Source of the DNA: AcAMD-5 sp044343935
Lineage (GTDB): Bacteria; Actinomycetota; Actinomycetes; S36-B12; UBA5976
DNA: 15,967 nucleotides
Direction of reading: 5' to 3'
Assembly (NCBI GenBank): GCA_044343935.1
Contig: JBIJDU010000025.1
Span: 1-15,967, forward strand
Part shown: positions 7,591-13,796 of the stretch, in pieces
Position numbering within the stretch: the first letter of the stretch is position 1
Layout of the letters: every line of letters starts with the position of its first letter
Notes under the pieces: model-generated
What the model was told of the DNA's origin: nothing
What the model saw: the letters and a program-made list of their open reading frames with translations, nothing else
The model's database searches: none
Position numbers and translations under genes: made by a program

Positions 7591-8031
7591 CTAGTTACTG
7601 TTAACTCCAGTTGAGCCAAAGCCACCTTCGCCTCGATGACTGCCGGGCAGTACGGTTGCGAGCACAAATTCAACTTCAGCTAACTGTTGCACAGTTAATT
7701 GTGCGATACGGTCCAATCGATTGATCCTAAAGGAATTCATTGGATCTAAATTGATAAGCGGGACTTTAATCTCTCCTCGATAGCCAGCATCAATAGTGCC
7801 CGGGGCATTGAGCACTGTGATGCCGTGCTTAATGGCCAAGCCAGAGCGAGGCATTACATAAGCAACTGTGCCAGCTGGCAGCGCAATACTGATGCCAGTA
7901 GGAACTAGTGCACGCTCCCCTGGTTTTAAAACTAAATCTTCAGTTGAAACCAAATCAGCGCCTGCATCACCGGGATGGGCGAAACTTGGCAACGGCACAT
8001 CGGCAACTAACTTCTTAACTAGCACCAACAT
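7591..8031 (-). CDS. dut: dUTP diphosphatase (dUTPase)
   Basis: A 146-residue homotrimeric-type dUTPase with all five motifs in order: HPGDAGADL (19-27), PRSGLA (61-66), APGTIDAGYRGE (76-87), RIAQL (108-112) and the C-terminal RGEGGFGSTG (133-142). D81 and Y84 sit where the catalytic Asp and uracil-stacking Tyr belong. It converts dUTP to dUMP and pyrophosphate, keeping uracil out of DNA and feeding dTMP synthesis; a thymidine kinase gene lies further right. AAAGGA is about 5 bases before the ATG. A minus-strand promoter candidate, TTGAAT (8080-8075) and TAGGGT (8058-8053) with a 16-base spacer, fits a short leader. Confidence 0.97.
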   Translation of the reverse strand: MLVLVKKLVADVPLPSFAHPGDAGADLVSTEDLVLKPGERALVPTGISIALPAGTVAYVMPRSGLAIKHGITVLNAPGTIDAGYRGEIKVPLINLDPMNSFRINRLDRIAQLTVQQLAEVEFVLATVLPGSHRGEGGFGSTGVNSN

Positions 8032-8052
8032 CGCATTCCTTTCACCGGCCCC

Positions 8053-8080
8053 ACCCTATGGGCTTTATCGCGAAATTCAA
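8053..8080 (-). promoter_or_regulatory. Candidate dut promoter
   Basis: On the minus strand, TTGAAT (8080-8075), a 16-base spacer and TAGGGT (8058-8053) match the TTGnnn and TAnnnT pattern of actinobacterial housekeeping promoters. A start near 8046 would give a leader of roughly 15 bases carrying the dut ribosome site. The 64-base gap to the divergent DUF3093 start contains little else. Judged by eye only. Confidence 0.4.
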
Positions 8081-8095
8081 TGGCAAGATGGTGCG

Positions 8096-8515
8096 GTGAG
8101 ATTAAAGTATCGAGAAATCTTGCTTCCAGCTCCTGCCATCGTTGGTTTTGGCTTAGTTGTAACTACAGTGCTGGGGGTTGCAGTCAGTTATGCCATTTCA
8201 GCCGTGCTTGGTGCGGCGTTAGCCGCTGCGCTCTTTCTCATTACCGCTGTTGGTACGATTTTAAATACTCGGATAATTAAAGTCTCAGACCAAATCGAGA
8301 TTGGTAAATATCGACTTCCACTTCATTTAATTGCAGAGGCCAGCGTCTTAACACCTGCACAATTTCGGACTGAATTTAAAAGCACCCAGTTAGTGCTTGG
8401 ATCAAATTCGGCACACAGTTATCTCAAACTAGAAATATCAGATCCAGCCGATCCTTATCGGTTTTGGTATGTCGCAACCAGGCGACCAATTGAATTCTTG
8501 GCAGCAGTTCGTTAG
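8096..8515 (+). CDS. DUF3093 family membrane protein
   Basis: A 139-residue protein with two hydrophobic segments (about 12-32 and 35-56) and a C-terminal soluble part ending in DPADPYRFWYVATRRPIEFLAAVR, typical of DUF3093, an actinobacterial family of unknown function. The frame is open from 7868, but that would run through the divergent dut start. I choose GTG at 8096 because it gives MRLKYREILLPAP, like the short YRE-then-membrane start of the family. It has no good ribosome site; an extended -10-like CAAGAT at 8084-8089 would make the transcript nearly leaderless. It is divergent from dut and its stop overlaps that of DUF4193 by 4 bases. The order DUF4193, DUF3093, dut is conserved in mycobacteria (Rv2699c-Rv2697c as I recall). 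Confidence 0.82.
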   Translation: MRLKYREILLPAPAIVGFGLVVTTVLGVAVSYAISAVLGAALAAALFLITAVGTILNTRIIKVSDQIEIGKYRLPLHLIAEASVLTPAQFRTEFKSTQLVLGSNSAHSYLKLEISDPADPYRFWYVATRRPIEFLAAVR

Positions 8516-8814
8516 AGATCGCAATCGCGGCAATACAACTGTCCATTAACCTCACGGCTAAGCGCGCTTCGCTGATGAACTAAGTAACACCGAGAGCAAG
8601 TAAACTCACCCTCTTGCTTTGGCACTACCAACACACTAAGCGTCTGATCAGATAGATCGGCACCAGGCAGTTCCATTGCCTCTGCTAATTCCGCCTCATC
8701 AACATCAACTGCTGCTGCCTGCGCAGCTTCCGCATGGCGCTGCTTTAACTCTTCAAGCGAATCCTCGGCTAACTCTTCATCCGTTTTGCGCGGTGCGTCG
8801 TAATCTGTTGCCAT
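8512..8814 (-). CDS. DUF4193 small zinc-ribbon-like protein
   Basis: A 100-residue acidic protein. Residues 1-50 are helical and rich in Asp, Glu and Ala, with likely coiled-coil character; residues 73-98 carry two CxxC pairs (C73, C76, C95, C98) that would bind one zinc. This is the actinobacterial DUF4193 family, counterpart of M. tuberculosis Rv2699c as I recall; its function is unknown. TAGGAG about 7 bases before ATG 8814 sets the start. It converges on DUF3093 with stop codons overlapping in TTAG, and is divergent from the carbonic-anhydrase-like gene across 118 bases that must hold both promoters. Zinc binding is inferred from Cys spacing. Confidence 0.93.
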   Translation of the reverse strand: MATDYDAPRKTDEELAEDSLEELKQRHAEAAQAAAVDVDEAELAEAMELPGADLSDQTLSVLVVPKQEGEFTCSRCYLVHQRSALSREVNGQLYCRDCDL

Positions 8815-8932
8815 CGAGCGCTCCTAAGAAATTCGGTTTGGCTGGGTCAAACACCCCCAGCGGGCGGATAGTGCCACACCTGGCGACAAAAGGCACTCTC
8901 ACCCACCAAAATAGGGGCTTAAAGGAGCGACC

Positions 8933-9448
8933 ATGCCACTATATCGTCTCGGCGACTACCAGCCGATCATTCACCCAGACGCATTTGTCCATCAAGATGC
9001 GGTGCTCATTGGCCGAGTAGAAATCGGTGCCGAGACCACTGTCTGGCCGAGCGCGGTGCTGCGTGGGGATGGCGCTGGCATATTTGTTGGTGAGCGCACC
9101 TCAATTCAAGATGGTTGCATTATTCATAATACCGATGAACTTCCAACCAAAGTTGGCTCGCGCGTCACGGTTGGCCATAACACTCATCTTGAAGGCTGCA
9201 CAGTTGAAGATGATTGCTTAATTGGATCTGGCTCAACGCTGCTGCCCGGCGCAATGGTTCGGCGCAATTCACTTGTTGGTGCGAATGCACTAGTTCCTGG
9301 CAGCATGGAAGTGCCATCATATGCAATGGCACTAGGAGTGCCAGCAAAACTCAAATTGGAAAGCGTAACTGAGGGTCAATTTATTGAAAATGCTGATGCC
9401 TACGTTGCTCGCGGCAAGTATTACAAGCAGTATCAGATTCCGCTTTAA
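8933..9448 (+). CDS. Gamma-carbonic anhydrase-like left-handed beta-helix protein
   Basis: A 171-residue hexapeptide-repeat protein of the gamma-class carbonic anhydrase/YrdA/PaaY type. The beta-helix covers about residues 12-125, with the family marks VLRGD (42-46), SIQDGCIIH (58-65) and VTVGHN (78-83), followed by a C-terminal helix from about 143. The trimeric gamma-class metal site uses three His; here H65 and H82 are present, but the third (the H of LHGC in relatives, 5 residues after the GH) is E87 in LEGC. H85 is near by and could substitute. It could be an active variant or a non-enzymatic homologue. AAAGGAG before ATG 8933 is a strong ribosome site. Its stop overlaps the convergent phosphatase stop by 4 bases. 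Confidence 0.9.
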   Translation: MPLYRLGDYQPIIHPDAFVHQDAVLIGRVEIGAETTVWPSAVLRGDGAGIFVGERTSIQDGCIIHNTDELPTKVGSRVTVGHNTHLEGCTVEDDCLIGSGSTLLPGAMVRRNSLVGANALVPGSMEVPSYAMALGVPAKLKLESVTEGQFIENADAYVARGKYYKQYQIPL

Positions 9449-10248
9449 AGTTTATTGGTAATTGCTTCAAGTTGATCAGTAATTCCTGGTCGAGAAACTA
9501 ACAACCATTCCCCCCAAGGTTGATTGCGATGAATAAATTCAGCACCAGCTTCAGTTGCAATTAATAATGCGGCTGCGTAATCCCAAATTCGCACGCCCGA
9601 CTCAACATAAGCATCAACACCACCAGTTGCCACCGAGACAATGTCAATACTGGCAGCTCCCATTCGCCGCAAGTCTCTTACCTGCGGCAATACTTGCGCA
9701 ATTATTGGTGCAATTTCCGCGCGACGCTCTTTACGATAGGCAAAACCAGTTGCCAATAAGCATTTGCTTAAATCATCACCAGGTAAAACTTTAAGTGGCT
9801 TAGCAATGCCTGCGGCTTCTTCCCAGCCGCCGCCACCCTTAGTTGCATAATAAATTTTTTGCAGATCCGGCGCTACTAAGCAGCCCGCAATTGATTCACC
9901 ATCTTTGAGCGCAGCAATTGATATCGTCCAAACTGGCAGGCCATACATGTAGTTGACCGTGCCATCGATTGGATCAATTGCCCAGGTGATTCCGCTCGCA
10001 CCAGTTGTGTCGCTGCCCTCTTCGCCAATAAATCCATCAGTAGGCCTAACTTCTTTAATCGTCGCCACAATCAAGCGCTCGGCGGCTTGATCCATCTCAG
10101 TTACCGGATCAGTAGCGGAGGTTTTAGTCGATACTGAAGCTTTTTTTGCGATCACCTCAGTGCGGCCAGCTACAACTAATTGCGCTGCTGCTGTACCCGC
10201 CTGCCGCGCTAGCGCCAGCAACTCCTGTGCCAGTTCAGTTTCGCTCAT
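9445..10248 (-). CDS. Inositol monophosphatase family protein (SuhB-like)
   Basis: A 267-residue member of the FIG/IMPase superfamily of Mg-dependent sugar-phosphate phosphatases. Metal-site motifs are complete: DPVTEMD (47-53), GEE (75-77), IDPIDGT (91-97) and WDYAAA (222-227, D223). Likely substrates are inositol-1-phosphate or a related phosphate such as histidinol phosphate or PAP; residues do not decide. I recall suhB (Rv2701c) beside the DUF4193/DUF3093/dut block in M. tuberculosis, which supports the inositol monophosphatase call. The ATG at 10248 has no clear ribosome site; CAAAGT (10260-10255) ends 6 bases before it, so the transcript may be leaderless. Confidence 0.92.
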   Translation of the reverse strand: MSETELAQELLALARQAGTAAAQLVVAGRTEVIAKKASVSTKTSATDPVTEMDQAAERLIVATIKEVRPTDGFIGEEGSDTTGASGITWAIDPIDGTVNYMYGLPVWTISIAALKDGESIAGCLVAPDLQKIYYATKGGGGWEEAAGIAKPLKVLPGDDLSKCLLATGFAYRKERRAEIAPIIAQVLPQVRDLRRMGAASIDIVSVATGGVDAYVESGVRIWDYAAALLIATEAGAEFIHRNQPWGEWLLVSRPGITDQLEAITNKL

Positions 10249-10252
10249 GGGC

Positions 10253-10258
10253 TAACTT
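10253..10258 (+). promoter_or_regulatory. Candidate -10 element for a leaderless MFS transcript
   Basis: TAACTT matches the TAnnnT pattern and ends 8 bases before ATG 10267, the spacing expected if transcription begins at the start codon. The whole gap between this ATG and the divergent phosphatase ATG is 18 bases, and no ribosome site is present for either gene. By-eye call. Confidence 0.4.
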
Positions 10259-10266
10259 TGCCACCT

Positions 10267-11457
10267 ATGTTGCACAAATACCGATTGGCCTTTGCTGACC
10301 CGCGCGCCCGCGCTTTCTCCTTCGCTGGGTTCATTGCGCGCATGCCAATCTCAATGGTGGGTATTGGTGTTTTGATGTACGTGGAATCTGCCCGCGGTAA
10401 TTACACCTTGGCTGGCGCAGTCTCCGCATCTGGCGCAGTGGCTGCTGCAATTGGTGGACCAATTACCTCGAGGTTAACGGACCGACTTGGTCAACATCGA
10501 ATGTTGCCTTGGCAAATTTTAATCGTAACGCTCGCCGCTAGTGCCCTTATTTTTACTATCCCATCAGATTTATCACCGATTTGGATATTTGTCTTCGCTG
10601 CGATCAGTGGGTTTTTCTCGCCATCAATTGGTGCACTGATTCGAGCTCGATGGACGGCCATGTTGGTTTCTGGTCCAGTTTTGATTACCGCATTCTCAGT
10701 TGAAAGCATGATTGATGAAATAATTTTTGTGATTGGACCAACTGTTGCTGCAGTTACATCAGTGAACATTCATCCAGCGGCCCCGCAATCAATTGCGGTG
10801 GTATTTTTATTAATTGGTGGTAGTTGGCTAATCTCGATGCGAGATACCGAGCCACCAATCAATACTTCGCAGATCAAGCACGGAAAACCGGTAGTGCTCA
10901 ACAATGGTTTGCTTTGGTTAGTATTTGTGCATTTTCTTGCCGGAATATTTTTTGGTTCAATTGAAACAACCATGATTGCATTTAGTGACTTTGCTGGCGT
11001 GCCAGTTGCTGCTGGCCTGTTGCTAGCGTTGTGGTCAATTGGAAGTTTGGTTGGTGGCATTTTTTATGGCGGTAGTGATATCACGATGACATTACCAAAT
11101 CAGCTAATTGCGATTGCCACGATCTTGATTCCACCAGCGTTAATCCTGCCATTTGTCGACAGCCTTGCAATCATGGCTCTAATGAGTATTGCTGCTGGGT
11201 TTGGCATTGCACCGCTATTAATTTCAGCGGCATCTATTGCGCAGCAGCGAGCAGGCAGCGGCCGAACCACCGAGGCGATCGCATCGATGTATTCCGGAAT
11301 CGGTGTTGGTTTTGCCACCGCGGCCGCCACTTCGGGTTGGTTAATTGACAACCATGGCACCAGCTGGGCCTTTACCGTCGGCACTGGCGCTGCATTTGCC
11401 ATTTTGCTCGGGGCGCTAATTGGCCGCCGAGCGTTGCTGCGGCCAATTAGTGGCTAA
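10267..11457 (+). CDS. Major facilitator superfamily transporter
   Basis: A 396-residue polytopic membrane protein with about 12 hydrophobic segments. After MLHKYRLAF comes the first helix near residues 19-38, then the loop 2-3 region GPITSRLTDRLGQHRML (about 64-80), a variant of MFS motif A. The second half begins near residue 215 with NNGLLWLVFVHFLAG. The N-terminus resembles the actinobacterial MFS group starting MLHKYR..GFIARLPISMVGIG. The substrate cannot be predicted. A TTG at 10258 in frame would add three residues; I prefer ATG 10267 because the TAACTT element and absence of a ribosome site fit a leaderless start. A hairpin follows directly at the stop codon (11451-11473). Confidence 0.88.
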   Translation: MLHKYRLAFADPRARAFSFAGFIARMPISMVGIGVLMYVESARGNYTLAGAVSASGAVAAAIGGPITSRLTDRLGQHRMLPWQILIVTLAASALIFTIPSDLSPIWIFVFAAISGFFSPSIGALIRARWTAMLVSGPVLITAFSVESMIDEIIFVIGPTVAAVTSVNIHPAAPQSIAVVFLLIGGSWLISMRDTEPPINTSQIKHGKPVVLNNGLLWLVFVHFLAGIFFGSIETTMIAFSDFAGVPVAAGLLLALWSIGSLVGGIFYGGSDITMTLPNQLIAIATILIPPALILPFVDSLAIMALMSIAAGFGIAPLLISAASIAQQRAGSGRTTEAIASMYSGIGVGFATAAATSGWLIDNHGTSWAFTVGTGAAFAILLGALIGRRALLRPISG

Positions 11458-11473
11458 GGCTCCGCTTTAGCCA
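11451..11473 (+). terminator. Hairpin at the MFS stop codon, candidate terminator
   Basis: TGGCTAAGGC (11451-11460), loop TCC, GCTTTAGCCA (11464-11473): ten pairs including one G-U. The left arm contains the TAA stop (11455-11457). No T-run follows, so termination would be of the weak, U-poor kind; it may also insulate the sepH promoter just downstream. Confidence 0.45.
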
Positions 11474-11511
11474 GTTGGCTTGGCTAGACTTACCCCCACT
11501 TGGAGGCGATA

Positions 11512-12387
11512 GTGAGCACATTGCGGTTTCTGCGGCTAACAGCTGATGGCCAGCATCTACTTTTTGCTGATGCCCATGGGGTGGAATTCACCATCGAAGC
11601 ATCTGCTGACCTACTAGTTGCACTGCGCAAAGCACTAGCTCCGATCTCAGCTGCCAGCGATGATGAGCTTCGACCAGCCCAAATTCAAGCCCGGCTTCGT
11701 GCTGGTGTGACCATTGAGCAATTAGTAACTGAATTTGGTGTTGATGAAGCCAGAGTTCGACGCTTCGAAGGCCCGGTGATGCAAGAGCGCGCTTATGTCG
11801 CGCAGCGCAGTCAGCGGGCAAGAATAAAAGGAAATACCGATGAGATTACGCTCGGAGATCAGATTGAAAATTTACTTTTAGAGCGCGGCCAGTCTGTTGA
11901 CGAATTAGTTTGGGATGCAACTCGCGGCGAAGAAACTTTCTGGACCGTATCAGTCACACGCGGCGGCGCAATTGCGTTATTTGGCTTTGACACAGCGTCG
12001 CAAAGTGTTTGGCCATTAAACGATGTTGCCAGAACGCTAATTGGGCTAGCCCCAACGAATCAACCTCGATTGGTTCCAGTGCCATCAGAAACCGCGATTC
12101 CAAAGCCGACAATTACCAGTGTGCCAGCGGCGCCAATCGCATCAAAGCCGGCTGCTGCTGTCACCCCACCAGCCCCTATCGCAACCAAACCAGTTGCAAC
12201 CGAGTTAACCTCAACTCCAATTGTCAGTGCTCAGCCAGAAACTGTTTCTAGTTTTGAACCAGAACCAGCTGAAGTAAATCAAGATGAACCTGTCATGACC
12301 GATCCAGACGTTAAGCCGGCTGGAAAGAAATCAAAACGAGCCAGCGTTCCATCGTGGGACGAGATTCTATTTGGCGGAAATGACTAG
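11512..12387 (+). CDS. sepH: SepH septation protein (DUF3071)
   Basis: A 291-residue homologue of SepH, which binds FtsZ and promotes its assembly at actinobacterial division sites. Residues 1-105 form the conserved DUF3071 domain with a helix-turn-helix: RPAQIQARLRAG (54-65), VDEARVRRFEGPVMQERAYVA (77-97). A second conserved part covers about 112-180. Residues 185-270 form a flexible linker rich in Pro, Ala and Thr. The C-terminus KKSKRASVPSWDEILFG (272-288) is the conserved SepH tail. It is shorter than the roughly 340-residue Streptomyces protein, mainly in the linker. GTG 11512 is chosen over TTG 11500 because GGAGG (11502-11506) lies 5 bases before it. TAGACT at 11485-11490 is a possible -10. 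Its stop overlaps the next start by one base. Confidence 0.95.
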   Translation: MSTLRFLRLTADGQHLLFADAHGVEFTIEASADLLVALRKALAPISAASDDELRPAQIQARLRAGVTIEQLVTEFGVDEARVRRFEGPVMQERAYVAQRSQRARIKGNTDEITLGDQIENLLLERGQSVDELVWDATRGEETFWTVSVTRGGAIALFGFDTASQSVWPLNDVARTLIGLAPTNQPRLVPVPSETAIPKPTITSVPAAPIASKPAAAVTPPAPIATKPVATELTSTPIVSAQPETVSSFEPEPAEVNQDEPVMTDPDVKPAGKKSKRASVPSWDEILFGGND

Positions 12388-13019
12388 TGGCTGCGCTTAG
12401 ATATTCGGCAAATGACTTTACGCCTCCACATCCAACTAGAGTTAAACTAATTGAGACAACGGTTTCGTTGCTTGATCAGCTTCGACCTAATGAAATTACA
12501 GTTGAGATGATTTTGCACCACAGTGGCATCTCAAAAGGATCGCTTTATCACCACTTTGAAGATGTCGAAGAGTTATTCGAAGCAGCTGAAATTTCTAGAT
12601 TCATTCAATCGGTGGATGCAGCAGTTTTCAAATTAGAAACTGCTATTAAATCAGCAACCACTCCAGAAGAGCTCGCCGAGACAATTAGATTGTCAACCAG
12701 ATCAACGCAGCGGCCAGCTCTAGCGCCACTTCGGCTGGAACGAGCTCGCACATTGGGTAGAACGCTGGGAAATGAAAGATTCCGAAAAGCGTTAGGTCGC
12801 GAACAACAGCGTGCCACTTACGCAATTGCTGACATTATCCAGGAAGCTAAGGCCAAGGGCCTGGTAAAGAAATCTGTTGATCCGCAAGTTTTTGCGGTCT
12901 TCATTCAAGCCTACTCACTTGGTCGAGCTGTTGATGATATCTCTTATGATCCAATAGCGGAAAAGGATTGGAACGACTTAATCAATGAAATTGTAATTAC
13001 TCATTTGATTCAGTTTTAG
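12387..13019 (+). CDS. TetR family transcriptional regulator
   Basis: A 210-residue protein. Residues about 18-64 form the TetR DNA-binding domain, with the helix-turn-helix ITVEMILHHSGISKGSLYHHF (37-57). Residues 70-210 form a helical ligand-binding and dimer domain that I do not recognise. The GTG start shares one base with the sepH stop (TAGTG), with GGCGGA a few bases upstream, so the two are almost certainly one operon and translationally coupled. Its stop region overlaps the convergent thymidine kinase by 23 bases. Targets are unknown; the palindromes at 5720-5743 and 13656-13672 are in-window candidates without evidence for a link. Confidence 0.9.
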   Translation: MAALRYSANDFTPPHPTRVKLIETTVSLLDQLRPNEITVEMILHHSGISKGSLYHHFEDVEELFEAAEISRFIQSVDAAVFKLETAIKSATTPEELAETIRLSTRSTQRPALAPLRLERARTLGRTLGNERFRKALGREQQRATYAIADIIQEAKAKGLVKKSVDPQVFAVFIQAYSLGRAVDDISYDPIAEKDWNDLINEIVITHLIQF

Positions 13020-13626
13020 TTGCAAAACTTGACGGCATTTTTTTCATGTGGTGATTTCGACACAGCACTTCATAAGTAACTGAGAATGGTGAATTTGGCG
13101 AAGTATCGCCAACGACAACCTGTTCGCCCTCGGTCACCATTTCGCCATTAATCAATCGGGCATTGTGTGTGGCTTTGCGCCCGCACCAACAAAGTGCTTC
13201 AACTTGCAACACACTAACTCGGTCAGCCAACTCATATAGTCGTTTAGAGCCAGGGAAAAGTTCAGTCCGAAAATCAGCAGTAATGCCAAATGTAAAGATA
13301 TCAATTCCGAAATCATCTACTAAAGTTGCAAGTTGTTCGATCTGCCCTGGCTGATAAAACTGAACCTCATCGCAAATCAGATAATCAATTCGGTTGCCAG
13401 CTGCAACTTCGTTCGCAATAAAGTGGTAGAAATCTAAGTTGTCATCTGCCTCAATAGCAACGGTTTCTAACCCTAAGCGAGAGCTCAATCTAGCTTTACC
13501 GGCACGATCATTTCTGGTAAAAACCAAGCCAGCCCTACCTGCTGAAGAGTGATTGTGGTGAGTTTGCAGCGCCAAAGTTGATTTACCACTGTCCATGGTG
13601 CCAGAGAAATAGACCAACTCAGCCAC
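12997..13626 (-). CDS. tdk: Thymidine kinase (type II, TK1-like)
   Basis: A 209-residue kinase that phosphorylates thymidine to dTMP with ATP (pyrimidine salvage). The P-loop is SGTMDSGKST (8-17); the Walker B and catalytic base is CDEVQF (E87). The zinc-binding lasso follows the bacterial pattern: C146 and C148 in CWCGRKA, then C189 and H192 in CRNH. The frame allows GTG 13632, but AAGGAG is only 2 bases before it and 8 bases before GTG 13626. The latter also gives MAELVYFSGTMDSGKS, the usual family start, so I choose 13626. It converges on and overlaps the TetR gene by 23 bases. Confidence 0.96.
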   Translation of the reverse strand: MAELVYFSGTMDSGKSTLALQTHHNHSSAGRAGLVFTRNDRAGKARLSSRLGLETVAIEADDNLDFYHFIANEVAAGNRIDYLICDEVQFYQPGQIEQLATLVDDFGIDIFTFGITADFRTELFPGSKRLYELADRVSVLQVEALCWCGRKATHNARLINGEMVTEGEQVVVGDTSPNSPFSVTYEVLCRNHHMKKMPSSFATKTESNE

Positions 13627-13655
13627 TTGCACTTCTCCTTAAGCAAAAATGATGA

Positions 13656-13672
13656 TTACCTGGATTAGGTAA
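13656..13672. repeat. Inverted repeat in the tdk leader
   Basis: TTACCT, 5-base spacer GGATT, AGGTAA. It lies about 30 bases upstream of the tdk start, just downstream of a minus-strand TAGAAT -10-like hexamer (13679-13674). The position would suit an operator, but the arms are short and chance is possible. The rest of the 170-base gap to the topoisomerase gene shows no gene or RNA that I recognise. Confidence 0.3.
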
Positions 13673-13796
13673 ATTCTAGAGATATCACAATTGTTAAGTC
13701 CTGCTCAAAAACCCCACTCCCCACAAATCACCCTTAAATGCCAGATCTAGCTCAACTTAGGTGGCAAGATGCCCCCAGCAGGAGGCAATTTCATAA

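Noticed and set aside
8854..8896. Inverted GTGCC/GGCAC bases in the gap between DUF4193 and the carbonic-anhydrase-like gene
   Set aside because: Five-base arms with a 16-base loop are expected by chance and give no stable structure.
10491..11402. Several minus-strand open frames of 92-100 codons inside the transporter gene
   Set aside because: They are antisense shadows of a hydrophobic coding region with biased composition and no ribosome sites or domains.
13011..13044. AGTTTT/AAAACT stem followed by a T7 run after the TetR gene
   Set aside because: The stem is six A/T-rich pairs and the T-run is over 15 bases away, so it does not meet a terminator pattern; the T-run also codes for Lys in the thymidine kinase.
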